Positions 7,226-14,074 of a stretch of DNA of 20,776 bases are shown here, in pieces. The stretch spans positions 1 through 20,776 of the IMG/VR virus record IMGVR_UViG_3300007871_000010. One strand, given 5' to 3'. The translations under genes and the position numbers were made by a program. Each line of letters begins with the position of its first letter. The first letter of the stretch is position 1. Origin of the DNA: a virus. The notes below the pieces were generated by a model, which was given only the letters and a program-made list of their open reading frames with translations, had not been told where the DNA came from and ran no database searches.

Positions 7226-7561
7226 ATGGTGACACATAGATTTATTTGTAATAGATGTAAGATATTTATTGAGGACACTACTACAAAGGGTATTCATAAG
7301 TGCCCAGAATGTGGTGGGGATGCGGCTTTAGATTGTAAAATTGCTATTCATGGCAATTATAAGCATCCAATACATTCTGATGCCCTGGCGATTAGTCCGA
7401 CCCAAATAGCCGAGCATGAAAAATTATTTCCAAATATTAGGTTAGATAAAGCATGTCGTCCAATATTTGAAAAATTTTCTGATCACGAAGCGTATATGAA
7501 AAAGTGTGGGATTGTTAAGCATCGGCAAAGGATAAAGTCTAAGGGGAAAAGAATAGCATGA
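7226..7561 (+). CDS. Zinc-ribbon phage protein (FmdB-like N-terminus)
   Basis: A 111-residue protein starting at the ATG at 7226; a longer in-frame reading from 7157 would lie entirely inside the preceding gene. The N-terminus has two CxxC pairs, C8NRC11 and C26PEC29 followed by GG, a zinc ribbon of the FmdB/rubredoxin-like type. The rest contains HSDALAISPTQIAEHEKLFP and RPIFEKFSDHEAYMKKCG, a segment I recognise from conserved uncharacterised proteins in portal-to-capsid regions of podovirus-like phages. A role in head assembly or as a zinc-binding regulator is possible. The stop overlaps the HNH start (ATGA). Confidence 0.7.
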   Translation: MVTHRFICNRCKIFIEDTTTKGIHKCPECGGDAALDCKIAIHGNYKHPIHSDALAISPTQIAEHEKLFPNIRLDKACRPIFEKFSDHEAYMKKCGIVKHRQRIKSKGKRIA

Positions 7562-8028
7562 AACATTGTGGTTGTTGTAAAATCTGGAAAAAAGAAATCG
7601 AATTTTCAAAAGATAAATCTGCGTCAGATGGTTTAGATAGAGTGTGTAGGAAATGTAGAAGTAAAAAAGCAAAAATATATCGAAAGAAACATCCTGAAAA
7701 AATAAAAGCGATTAATAGAAAGAATTATTTAAAAAATAGAGTGGCCCGTATTGAATATTCAAGAAAATATGGGTATGAATTACATTTAAATAGAATATAT
7801 AACATTTCCTTAGAAACTTATGATCAGATGTTTAAGGATCAAAATGGTAATTGTGCAATATGTGGATTGCCGCAATTGATGAAACGGTTGGCAGTAGATC
7901 ATGATCATAAGACAGGTAAAATTCGAGGATTACTTTGTACTAATTGTAATACAAAACTTCGAGTAATAGAAGATAATGAATTTGTTGAAAAAGCAGAGAT
8001 ATATCTTAAAGCAACTGTTAAATTATAA
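7558..8028 (+). CDS. Endonuclease VII-like HNH nuclease (first copy)
   Basis: A 156-residue nuclease. An N-terminal zinc module uses C4/C7 and C30/C33, followed by a Lys/Arg-rich helical linker. The C-terminal Endonuclease VII domain (PF02945-type) has YDQMFKDQNG, C99AIC102, the catalytic D114HDHKTGKIRGLLC motif and C127xxC130. T4 endonuclease VII resolves branched DNA, but free-standing copies of this type scattered in structural gene clusters often behave like homing endonucleases. It lies between the zinc-ribbon and scaffold genes and interrupts the usual portal-scaffold-capsid run. Start overlaps the upstream stop (ATGA); the downstream scaffold keeps its own strong site AGGAG at 8041-8045. 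All metal and catalytic positions are intact. Confidence 0.85.
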   Translation: MKHCGCCKIWKKEIEFSKDKSASDGLDRVCRKCRSKKAKIYRKKHPEKIKAINRKNYLKNRVARIEYSRKYGYELHLNRIYNISLETYDQMFKDQNGNCAICGLPQLMKRLAVDHDHKTGKIRGLLCTNCNTKLRVIEDNEFVEKAEIYLKATVKL

Positions 8029-8051
8029 CACTTACCCTTTAGGAGAGTAAT

Positions 8052-9263
8052 ATGCCAGAAGAGAAAGAACCAACGCAATCGTTAAAAGACGTGGCAAATG
8101 CTGTTGAAGATGAAAACGTGGTAGCTGCTGTTCAAAAACGGTTAAATGAAACTCTTGGTGATGTTTCGGCAGAAGATCTTAAAGATGAAGGAGTCTCTAC
8201 CCCTGATGATAAGAAAAATCAGGCAGATAATTCTGAATCTAAAGATGATTCTACCCCGGACGACAAACCAGAGGATAAAGAGGACAAGGAAGATACTGGG
8301 GACACGGATGGGGATGAGATCAAGGATGCCCCCTCAGAGTCTGATGATAAGACTGATGATAAGACTGATGGTAAAACTGATGATAAAACTGAGAAGAAGT
8401 TTGAATTACCTGATGCTTTTCATCGGGCTGCAGAACATGATGGATGGAAGCCCGAAGATATAAAAGGATTTTTCGAGGCTGATCCGGAACGAGCATTGGT
8501 AACTTTTCAGAATATTTATAACAGCATGAATAGGGCATCCAGGGATTTTGCTAATCTTGGTCGTATTAAAGCGGAGCAAACAAGGCAACAAGTAGAAGAT
8601 ACAGCTAAAGCAGATGATAAGGTTGAGATTAAAGATTTTGTTGATGTTGAAAAACTGAAAGAGGAATACGGGGATAATCCATTAATTAATGTAGTTGAAC
8701 CGTTGAATGATGCTCTTAAACAGATCACTCAAGAAGTAAAATCTTTAAAATCACAAAAAAGTTCTTCTGCTGCTGATATTGCATTTGCTAAATCAGATCA
8801 GGAAGCAGCTACAGCACGTGCTGATGCAACTGCTAAGCAGGCAGATATGAAATTGATTGAACAATTTTTTACTGCTGAGGATATGAAATCTTATAAGGAT
8901 TTTTATGGTACGATAAGAATGGGTCAGATTTTTCAGGATTTACAACCGGGACAACAGAAGAACCGTTATGAGGTTTTACAGACTGCTGATCAAATGATTG
9001 CTGGAAATGCTATGCAGGGAAATGAACTTTCTGTTCCAGATGCTCTTTTGCGTGCCCATTTGCTCGTAACGGAATCGATTCGTGAGAAGGTTATCAGGGA
9101 AGAAATAAAATCTTCTTTAACTAAACGTAATAAAGGTTTAACATTGCGACCTTCTGCTGGTAAGAAATCGGTTGCTGCTGTTAGTGAAGGTGGTAAACCA
9201 AAAGACAAGGCGGAAGTAATCGCACGTGCCCAACGGAATTTAGCAAAGACGTTTGGCACTTAA
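8052..9263 (+). CDS. Capsid scaffolding protein
   Basis: A 403-residue acidic protein placed just before the major capsid gene. Residues 1-115 are extremely rich in Asp, Glu and Lys and include a DDKT-type tandem repeat (97-114). Residues 118-160 form a more conserved part (LPDAFHRAAEHDGWKPEDIKGFF), and the remainder is mostly helical and probably coiled coil, ending with a basic tail (AQRNLAKTFGT) that could bind the capsid protein. Composition, length and location match scaffolds of short-tailed phages. Start: AGGAG six bases before the ATG. Confidence 0.75.
   Translation: MPEEKEPTQSLKDVANAVEDENVVAAVQKRLNETLGDVSAEDLKDEGVSTPDDKKNQADNSESKDDSTPDDKPEDKEDKEDTGDTDGDEIKDAPSESDDKTDDKTDGKTDDKTEKKFELPDAFHRAAEHDGWKPEDIKGFFEADPERALVTFQNIYNSMNRASRDFANLGRIKAEQTRQQVEDTAKADDKVEIKDFVDVEKLKEEYGDNPLINVVEPLNDALKQITQEVKSLKSQKSSSAADIAFAKSDQEAATARADATAKQADMKLIEQFFTAEDMKSYKDFYGTIRMGQIFQDLQPGQQKNRYEVLQTADQMIAGNAMQGNELSVPDALLRAHLLVTESIREKVIREEIKSSLTKRNKGLTLRPSAGKKSVAAVSEGGKPKDKAEVIARAQRNLAKTFGT
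8343..8390 (+). repeat. Four 12-bp tandem repeats in the scaffold gene
   Basis: Four consecutive 12-base units, GATGATAAGACT twice, then GATGGTAAAACT and GATGATAAAACT, encode a run of DDKT/DGKT/DDKT. The units differ at three positions. The repeat lies in the disordered acidic region, so copy number could change without breaking the frame. Confidence 0.9.
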
Positions 9264-9277
9264 AAGGAAGGTGAAAT

Positions 9278-10393
9278 ATGAGCGTAAAGAACGCTGATCT
9301 TATTGATCTAATCGCAACTACGCTTCCCGATCTTCCAGAACAGTATTTTGAAGTTACATGGGATAATACTGATTATGAGTTCTGTCGTATTTATCAGACA
9401 GAACGAATGGAAGTCGATGGCGGAACGAACATTCAACGTAAGGTTATGTTCGATGATAATGGAAATGCGAGTTATTGCAGATTATTTGATGTTGATCAAC
9501 CAAATATTCCCGATGTGATGGATACGATTACAGTGCCCTGGACCCAGTTGAAAACACATTACTCTTGGGATAAGCTGGAGATTATTCGTAATAAAGCCTC
9601 CGCTAAGGGTTTTATTCGTTTACTTGAAACTCGCAGAGTAGCTGGTTTGTGGAGTTTGGCGAAATTAATTGAGAATTATGCCTGGAAATCTCCAAGAAAT
9701 GCTACTGATGATCTGTATCCGTATGGTGTTCCGTATTACATTAACCATTTAAATAGGGGAATAACTGCTGCTGATTTTAGTGGTCAAACAATTCGTTATC
9801 AAAATGGTAGTACGGGAACTGTTTGTGCTGGTATCGAAGCTGGTTCTACTGGTGAGGCTAAATGGCGTAGCTATGCTGGTACTTATAGTAATGTAGATAA
9901 TGGTTTATTGAAAACTTTCCGTAAAGCATTTTTGGTTACGCAGTTTAAAGCTCCGTTATTTATTAACGATCCGGCACAGAAACGTAATGCAGCTAAGAGA
10001 ATCTATTGTGATGCTGATACTGCCGTTGCTTTGCAGGATCTTGCTGATGCAAAAGATGACAAGCATACAGGGAAAGAAGTTCTTGGCAATATCCGAATGG
10101 ATGATGGTGCTTTGGTATTAATTAATCGTTTGCCGGTTGTGTATATTAATCAACTGGATGGTTATACAGATCCAGAGACTGATGAAGCAACCGCACCGAT
10201 TTATTGTATCAACTTCGAGAAGTTTATCCCGTATGTCCAGGATGGTTATTGGATGGAAGAAACTGAACCGATAAGCGGTGGAGTTACACAGCATACCGTG
10301 TTTACAGTCTTTCTGGATGGATCCCATAATAATTTGTGCGTGAATCGTAGGACTTGTGGCTTTGTGATTCATAAAGCTATTAGTGCTGCCTAA
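9278..10393 (+). CDS. Major capsid protein
   Basis: A 371-residue protein directly after the scaffold. AAGGAAGGTGA just before the ATG is one of the strongest ribosome-binding sites in the window, as expected for the most abundant virion protein, and a rho-independent terminator follows. The sequence has an N-terminal arm, then mixed alpha/beta regions (KLIENYAWKSPRNATDDLYPYGVPYYI near 125-150; RIYCDADTAVALQDLADA near 240-255) and a beta-rich C-terminus with RRTCGFVIHKAI. This agrees with HK97-fold capsid proteins of podovirus-like phages, though the fold cannot be proven by eye. No separate prohead protease is encoded nearby. Confidence 0.78.
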   Translation: MSVKNADLIDLIATTLPDLPEQYFEVTWDNTDYEFCRIYQTERMEVDGGTNIQRKVMFDDNGNASYCRLFDVDQPNIPDVMDTITVPWTQLKTHYSWDKLEIIRNKASAKGFIRLLETRRVAGLWSLAKLIENYAWKSPRNATDDLYPYGVPYYINHLNRGITAADFSGQTIRYQNGSTGTVCAGIEAGSTGEAKWRSYAGTYSNVDNGLLKTFRKAFLVTQFKAPLFINDPAQKRNAAKRIYCDADTAVALQDLADAKDDKHTGKEVLGNIRMDDGALVLINRLPVVYINQLDGYTDPETDEATAPIYCINFEKFIPYVQDGYWMEETEPISGGVTQHTVFTVFLDGSHNNLCVNRRTCGFVIHKAISAA

Positions 10394-10407
10394 TATTAAT
10401 TTTATTC

Positions 10408-10443
10408 AAGGGGCCAGGCAATCTGGCCTTTTGGCCCCTTTTT
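10408..10443 (+). terminator. Rho-independent terminator after major capsid gene
   Basis: A perfect nine-base stem AAGGGGCCA (10408-10416) and TGGCCCCTT (10432-10440), followed by a run of five T (10439-10443), lies 14 bases after the capsid stop. An alternative six-base hairpin GGCCAG/CTGGCC (10412-10417 with 10423-10428) overlaps its left arm and loop, so the two foldings exclude each other. It probably attenuates rather than fully stops transcription, because the next virion gene begins at 10457 without an obvious promoter. Confidence 0.85.
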
Positions 10444-10456
10444 GGAGAAAAAGAAA

Positions 10457-11293
10457 ATGGCAAGAGGAAAAGCAAAGTCAACCCTGTTAGGTATTCAGGG
10501 CGTAGTTGGTCATAAAGATGCTCCCGATTGGAGTTTTCTTTATGAGGCTTCTACAATTAAAAGTCCCAAATGGGAAGTTGGCGATAGAGTAGTAACACCT
10601 GACGGTCGTGCATTTAGGTACTCAAAGTGTGGAGCTACACTTGAAAGTATGAAGTATTTTGTTTTCAGTTACAACCAATTAATAGCTGAAAAAAGTGACC
10701 CAGATGCCAGTGTAGGTGCGGCTGCTGTTGGCGACAAATACCTTACTATGACGTGTACTAAAGAGGAGATAGGTGCCAATAGAGACGGGATTATAGCTAA
10801 GAATGAACTTCGTGGTGGGTATATTTCAATATACGGTAGTAGTTCTGGAGATAGACAACAACGTGGGATTATAGGGAATACTGCCCTTGCTGCTGCTGGC
10901 ACTTCGTTTATAATCTATCTCGATGCAGCTATAAAAGTTGCTATAACTGCTGGTGCACAATGCGAGATTCTTGGAAATCCATATAGTGATGTTCGTAGAA
11001 CCTCTGGTGGATACGTTTCTGCACTTGGAGCACCTTGTGTAAAAGCAACTACTGGCCAATATTTTTGGATTCAGACTTGGGGCATTTGTCGTATTACGCC
11101 AGATAGTGACGCACATCATGGTCATGGCAATAACCAACGTTCTTTTTATGTTGACCAATATGGTTTATCACAGATGCCAGCAGCTTATGATGCCGCTAAA
11201 CAAAATCGACAATATGTTGGTTTTGTTGTAGAACGTAGTGGTAGTGCTTTTGGTGACTGTGCACCATTCGTAAATTTGCAGATTAATCCGTAA
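10457..11293 (+). CDS. Virion structural protein, head decoration/fibre-like
   Basis: A 278-residue protein right after the capsid gene. Start at 10457 is supported by GGAG at 10444-10447, nine bases upstream; a TTG at 10442 would also read in frame but lies in the terminator tail. The segment KWEVGDRVVTPDGRAFRYSKCGA (about 38-60) is a pattern I know from uncharacterised virion proteins following the capsid gene in environmental phages. The rest is Gly/Ala-rich and predicted beta (GGYISIYG, FIIYLDAAIKVAITAGA, YVGFVVERSG). No enzymatic motif. Decoration protein or head fibre is the likely role, from position and family memory. Confidence 0.65.
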   Translation: MARGKAKSTLLGIQGVVGHKDAPDWSFLYEASTIKSPKWEVGDRVVTPDGRAFRYSKCGATLESMKYFVFSYNQLIAEKSDPDASVGAAAVGDKYLTMTCTKEEIGANRDGIIAKNELRGGYISIYGSSSGDRQQRGIIGNTALAAAGTSFIIYLDAAIKVAITAGAQCEILGNPYSDVRRTSGGYVSALGAPCVKATTGQYFWIQTWGICRITPDSDAHHGHGNNQRSFYVDQYGLSQMPAAYDAAKQNRQYVGFVVERSGSAFGDCAPFVNLQINP

Positions 11294-11340
11294 TTCGTAT
11301 TTTTTACCCGGTCCCGCTCCTTTTATTTTAAAGGAAACTG

Positions 11341-11883
11341 ATGAAAACCAGAATTTGTTCAAAATGTAAAAAAGAATTGCCGTTGACTTTTGATTATTTC
11401 TTTAGAAGCAAACGTGAAAAAGGTGGTTTTATATATTCTTGCAAAAAATGTAGTTATAGGCGCAAGAAAAAATATAGAAGGTCTGAACAATCAAGAATTA
11501 TCCATAAAGAATATAATAAAAAATATCGGCAATCTTTACATGGTAGTAGAGTAAGACAAGAGGGTAGATTGAAATATAAGCACGGTTTAACTCTTGAACA
11601 ATACGACCAGATGTTTGAACAGCAAGATGGTTTATGTGCAGTTTGTAGAAATATAAATGGAGACGGTCGAAGATTAGCGATTGATCACAATCATCAAACG
11701 GGTAAAATAAGAGGTTTGTTATGTTTTAGGTGTAATACTTGGCTTGGCATTTTAGAAAATAAAGAATTTACTATAAATGCTAAAAAGTATTTACGTGAAT
11801 TTGACCCTAACTCAGCCCTTCTTTTGGATATGGAAGGGCAGAGTGGGGTCTTAAACCCATGTCCAAAAGGAGAAATAGAATAA
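11341..11883 (+). CDS. Endonuclease VII-like HNH nuclease (second copy)
   Basis: A 180-residue protein with the same layout as the first HNH gene: zinc pairs C6/C9 and C34/C37, a basic linker, then the Endo VII core with YDQMFEQQDG, C99AVC102, catalytic D115HNHQTGKIRGLLC and C128xxC131. Outside this core the two are quite divergent. After KKYL, where the first copy ends within a few residues, this one carries about 25 extra residues (FDPNSALLLDMEG onwards, ending CPKGEIE) encoded by DNA that looks like the former leader of the adaptor gene, including a hairpin and the AAGGAG site. AAAGGA just before the ATG is its own ribosome-binding site. All catalytic residues are present. Confidence 0.85.
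   Translation: MKTRICSKCKKELPLTFDYFFRSKREKGGFIYSCKKCSYRRKKKYRRSEQSRIIHKEYNKKYRQSLHGSRVRQEGRLKYKHGLTLEQYDQMFEQQDGLCAVCRNINGDGRRLAIDHNHQTGKIRGLLCFRCNTWLGILENKEFTINAKKYLREFDPNSALLLDMEGQSGVLNPCPKGEIE
11815..11839 (+). other. Hairpin inside the 3' end of the HNH gene
   Basis: Arms GCCCTTC (11815-11821) and GAAGGGC (11833-11839) pair perfectly with an 11-base loop. A second small hairpin, GGGT/ACCC at 11846-11858, follows, and then the AAGGAG of the adaptor gene. No T run follows the stem, so it is more likely an mRNA processing or translation element than a terminator. Confidence 0.55.
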
Positions 11884-13232
11884 TGTCTGAGTCAACCAGT
11901 AGATTAACCTTTGCTGATTTGGTCCAGCGTGTTGCCAGAAAAGCTGGAATTGCATATTATGGATCAAAAGGTGCAGAAAAAGCGATGGTTCCAATTGATG
12001 TCTATAATCTGGAACTGTGCAAGGATATAGTCGGCGATGCTATAAGAATGTTTATATCTGACGCTCCACTCAGAGGTTGGCGGTGGCAACGGCGGATTAT
12101 AAGTGTCGTACTTTCATCTGTGCGGATTACTGGTACTGCCGATGCTGCTGATTCAGATTCTTTAACTGATGCTGTTCTTGAGACTACCTATGATACAGAT
12201 GATGATCTCAATGATTATTATATTTATATTCTCACTGGAACTGGTGCTGGTAGTTTTGCTAAAATTGAAGATTACACAGCAGATGGCGGAGTTATTGATA
12301 TTTGTAATGATGAATGGTTAGATCAATATGGTAATTCTCCGCCCGTTGATGATGTTACTGCGAATGATCCGGATGCTGATAGTACGTATGCCATCACATC
12401 AGTAGAAACTGTAGGTGGCGACATTGCCCGGTATCCTCTCGTTGAGGATTTTAGTGGTGAATATACCGGCAGGATAGATTATGCAGCAAATACCGCACAT
12501 GGAACAGTTATTGACTGGTGTGATGAGTCCCTGATTAGGGCTAAACGATCAGTGAATGTAATATCTGGTTATCCGAGACTCGCTGCTATTCGCCCACTTG
12601 AACCAGCTATCAGTGACCTTGAAGATGGAAGTGCCAAACGTAGGTTTGAACTGATACTTGATCCTGAACCTTCTGCTGGTGACACATTACAGTTCTCGTA
12701 TAATCTAACTTTTAATAATTTACAATTGGAAACTGGTAAAGCTACTGCTGGAACTGGTGCTGATAATCTTACAGATAGTGCCAGAACAGAAGGTAATGAT
12801 TATTTTAATGGCTGGAAAATTGAAATAATTTCTGGAGATGGTAAAGGAAGTTGGGCAATAGTAAGCGATTATACTGGTGGTGATACTGGTAAATTTGATA
12901 TTGTTGATGATGATTGGCTAAAAGCGGATGGAAAAACAGGGGGAACACATCCTGCTGCTGATAGCATCTATGTAGTAGCACCAGTGAATAATGTACATCC
13001 GGCTGGACTCAGGTTTGATGAGAGTATTCTTGCTGCTTGTATGGCAAGATTGGAAATGGATTCTGATGAATTACAGGAAGGATTGGAACAACGGTATATG
13101 CAAAAGGCTATTCCTTTAGCTCATAAAATTGATGCCAGGTCCGCTCCGAGGACTCTTGGCTCAATGAACGTAAGTGATAGGCGTTACTTTGATCGTGTTC
13201 AAGGGGATGCCGTCACAGAACATGACGTATAA
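11883..13232 (+). CDS. Head-tail adaptor with duplicated inserted domains
   Basis: A 449-residue protein starting at the ATG at 11883, ten bases after AAGGAG (11867-11872); an in-frame ATG at 11859 would start before that site. The N-terminal 70 residues (LTFADLVQRVARKAGI, LELCKDIVGDAIRMFISDAP, WRWQRR) and the C-terminal 75 (DESILAACMARLEMDSDELQEGL and onwards) are helical, and together resemble the helical bundle of connector proteins that attach to the portal. Between them lie beta-rich parts with two copies of one domain (about 84-174 and 285-368). Known adaptors of this type are shorter, so the duplication explains the extra length. Position after capsid and before nozzle fits a tail tubular A-like role. 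Confidence 0.65.
   Translation: MSESTSRLTFADLVQRVARKAGIAYYGSKGAEKAMVPIDVYNLELCKDIVGDAIRMFISDAPLRGWRWQRRIISVVLSSVRITGTADAADSDSLTDAVLETTYDTDDDLNDYYIYILTGTGAGSFAKIEDYTADGGVIDICNDEWLDQYGNSPPVDDVTANDPDADSTYAITSVETVGGDIARYPLVEDFSGEYTGRIDYAANTAHGTVIDWCDESLIRAKRSVNVISGYPRLAAIRPLEPAISDLEDGSAKRRFELILDPEPSAGDTLQFSYNLTFNNLQLETGKATAGTGADNLTDSARTEGNDYFNGWKIEIISGDGKGSWAIVSDYTGGDTGKFDIVDDDWLKADGKTGGTHPAADSIYVVAPVNNVHPAGLRFDESILAACMARLEMDSDELQEGLEQRYMQKAIPLAHKIDARSAPRTLGSMNVSDRRYFDRVQGDAVTEHDV
12132..12404 (+). repeat. Inserted domain copy 1 in adaptor
   Basis: Encodes adaptor residues about 84-174. Key pattern: DSLTD, then ILTGTGAGSFAKIEDYT, a Gly, IDICNDEWLD and DADSTYAITSV. This 'TGxGxGSxAxIxDYT ... DxWL ... 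ADSxY' signature recurs in copy 2. Similar beta modules ending in a 'DxTSxY' strand occur in many phage virion proteins. Confidence 0.75.
12735..12986 (+). repeat. Inserted domain copy 2 in adaptor
   Basis: Encodes adaptor residues about 285-368. It aligns with copy 1: DNLTD, ISGDGKGSWAIVSDYT, FDIVDDDWLK and AADSIYVVAPV. The copies are diverged in DNA, so the duplication is old or the two were acquired separately. Confidence 0.75.
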
Positions 13233-13240
13233 TTTTAACA

Positions 13241-13259
13241 GGTAGCTCATCTCGCTACC
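13241..13259 (+). other. Short hairpin upstream of 13278 gene
   Basis: GGTAGC (13241-13246) and GCTACC (13254-13259) pair across a seven-base loop, eight bases after the adaptor stop. The following bases are A-rich, so this is not a canonical terminator on the + strand. It could be an mRNA 5'-end stabiliser for the strongly translated gene that follows. Confidence 0.5.
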
Positions 13260-13277
13260 AAATAAAAAGGAGAGAAC

Positions 13278-13769
13278 ATGAGTGCAAATCGCAGTAATAT
13301 TGCCTGGCATTTAGAAAATCAAATTCCAGGTACGGATCGTAGAGCTATAGGTATGATTTATGAAAAATTGGTGGAAGTTTCTGCCGCAGAACTTCTTCTT
13401 TTAAATACCGTACCTAAAGTGCTTGTAGAATCACCAGGAGCAGGTAAAGTTATTGAGTTCCTGTCGGCTGTATTTTTTCTTGATTGGAGCGGAACAGATT
13501 TTGCTGATGGTGGTGATTTAATTATTCGGAGCATTAGTGACATAGTTGTTAGTGATGCAATACCAGCGGCTGATTTTATGAATTTATCAGCAGATGCTTA
13601 TGAAGTCATGCAGGCGTTATCTGCCAACACATCATTAGCTGTTAATGATGGATTAGAGTTGTATAATGATACTCAAGCTCATACAGGTGGCGGTACAAGT
13701 ACAGTGAAAGTTTTAGTTAGATACTGCATCCATGATTTTAATGAGAAGCATCCACGATTTGATAACTAA
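13278..13769 (+). CDS. Conserved small virion protein
   Basis: A 163-residue protein with a strong ribosome-binding site (AAGGAGAG about six bases before the ATG). The middle part (VLVESPGAGKVIEFLSAVFFLDWSGTDF) looks like a family of small beta-rich structural proteins found near head-tail genes in environmental phages; PGAGK here is followed by a beta strand rather than a nucleotide-binding helix, so I do not read it as a Walker motif. No catalytic residues. Likely a head or tail-joining component present in many copies, judged from location and translation signals. Confidence 0.6.
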   Translation: MSANRSNIAWHLENQIPGTDRRAIGMIYEKLVEVSAAELLLLNTVPKVLVESPGAGKVIEFLSAVFFLDWSGTDFADGGDLIIRSISDIVVSDAIPAADFMNLSADAYEVMQALSANTSLAVNDGLELYNDTQAHTGGGTSTVKVLVRYCIHDFNEKHPRFDN

Positions 13770-13802
13770 TCCCGGATTATACCCCCGATGGTTTATTTAT
13801 AG

Positions 13803-13830
13803 TCCTGGGTAGTATATATACTACCCAGGA
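13803..13830. promoter_or_regulatory. Perfect 28-nt palindrome before nozzle gene
   Basis: A flawless inverted repeat with two 14-base arms; the left arm reads TCCTGGGTAGTATA. As RNA it would give a stem of about 12 base pairs closed by TATA. It sits in an 83-base spacer, 34 bases after the upstream stop and 22 bases before the ATG at 13853. No T tract follows on either strand, so a classic terminator is unlikely. Options are an operator for a dimeric regulator, an RNase III-type processing site, or a bidirectional weak terminator. Confidence 0.8.
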
Positions 13831-13852
13831 TGGTATTATAGGATAATATAAT

Positions 13853-14074
13853 ATGGAACTTTTATTCCCGATTAAAGGCAAACATATAGGGTTCCCAACA
13901 GGCAAACAACCACAGAATACGTCCCCCCATTTAAATAATGTTCGCCCGTATGATACACTTGATAATCGAATACGTGGCGGGCAACGTCCCGGTTTAAGTC
14001 AGAAATATACAGATCAAATTGCTTTAACTGCATTTCCAATAATTGCAATTTGTTCAGTAACGGTGGTAAGTTAA
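13853..14074 (+). CDS. N-terminal fragment of nozzle/tail protein in separate frame
   Basis: A 73-residue ORF with AGGA at 13840-13843, nine bases before the ATG. The sequence LLFPIKGKHIGFPTGKQP, VRPYDTLDNRIRGGQRPGL and AICSVTVV matches what I remember as the extreme N-terminus of large podovirus-like tail proteins, where it normally continues without a break. Here it ends at TAA (14072-14074), overlapping the ATG of the next ORF, which is in the -1 frame. That frame is open back to 13966 but has no ATG before 14074. Either two polypeptides are made and assemble together, or a frameshift or sequence error hides one gene. No classical slippery heptamer was found in the overlap. Confidence 0.65.
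   Translation: MELLFPIKGKHIGFPTGKQPQNTSPHLNNVRPYDTLDNRIRGGQRPGLSQKYTDQIALTAFPIIAICSVTVVS

Noticed and set aside
8146-8463. 105-residue plus-strand frame full of Met, Leu, Arg and Lys
   Set aside because: It is an out-of-frame reading of the scaffold's acidic GAT/AAA-rich repeat region, giving a biased composition with no independent signal.
13430-13450. PGAGK motif suggesting a nucleotide-binding loop
   Set aside because: The full GxxxxGK[ST] pattern is absent and the next residues form a beta strand; no Walker B follows.
13847-13852. TATAAT resembling a -10 promoter box just before the ATG at 13853
   Set aside because: It touches the start codon, so any transcript would begin inside the gene, and no -35 element is spaced properly.
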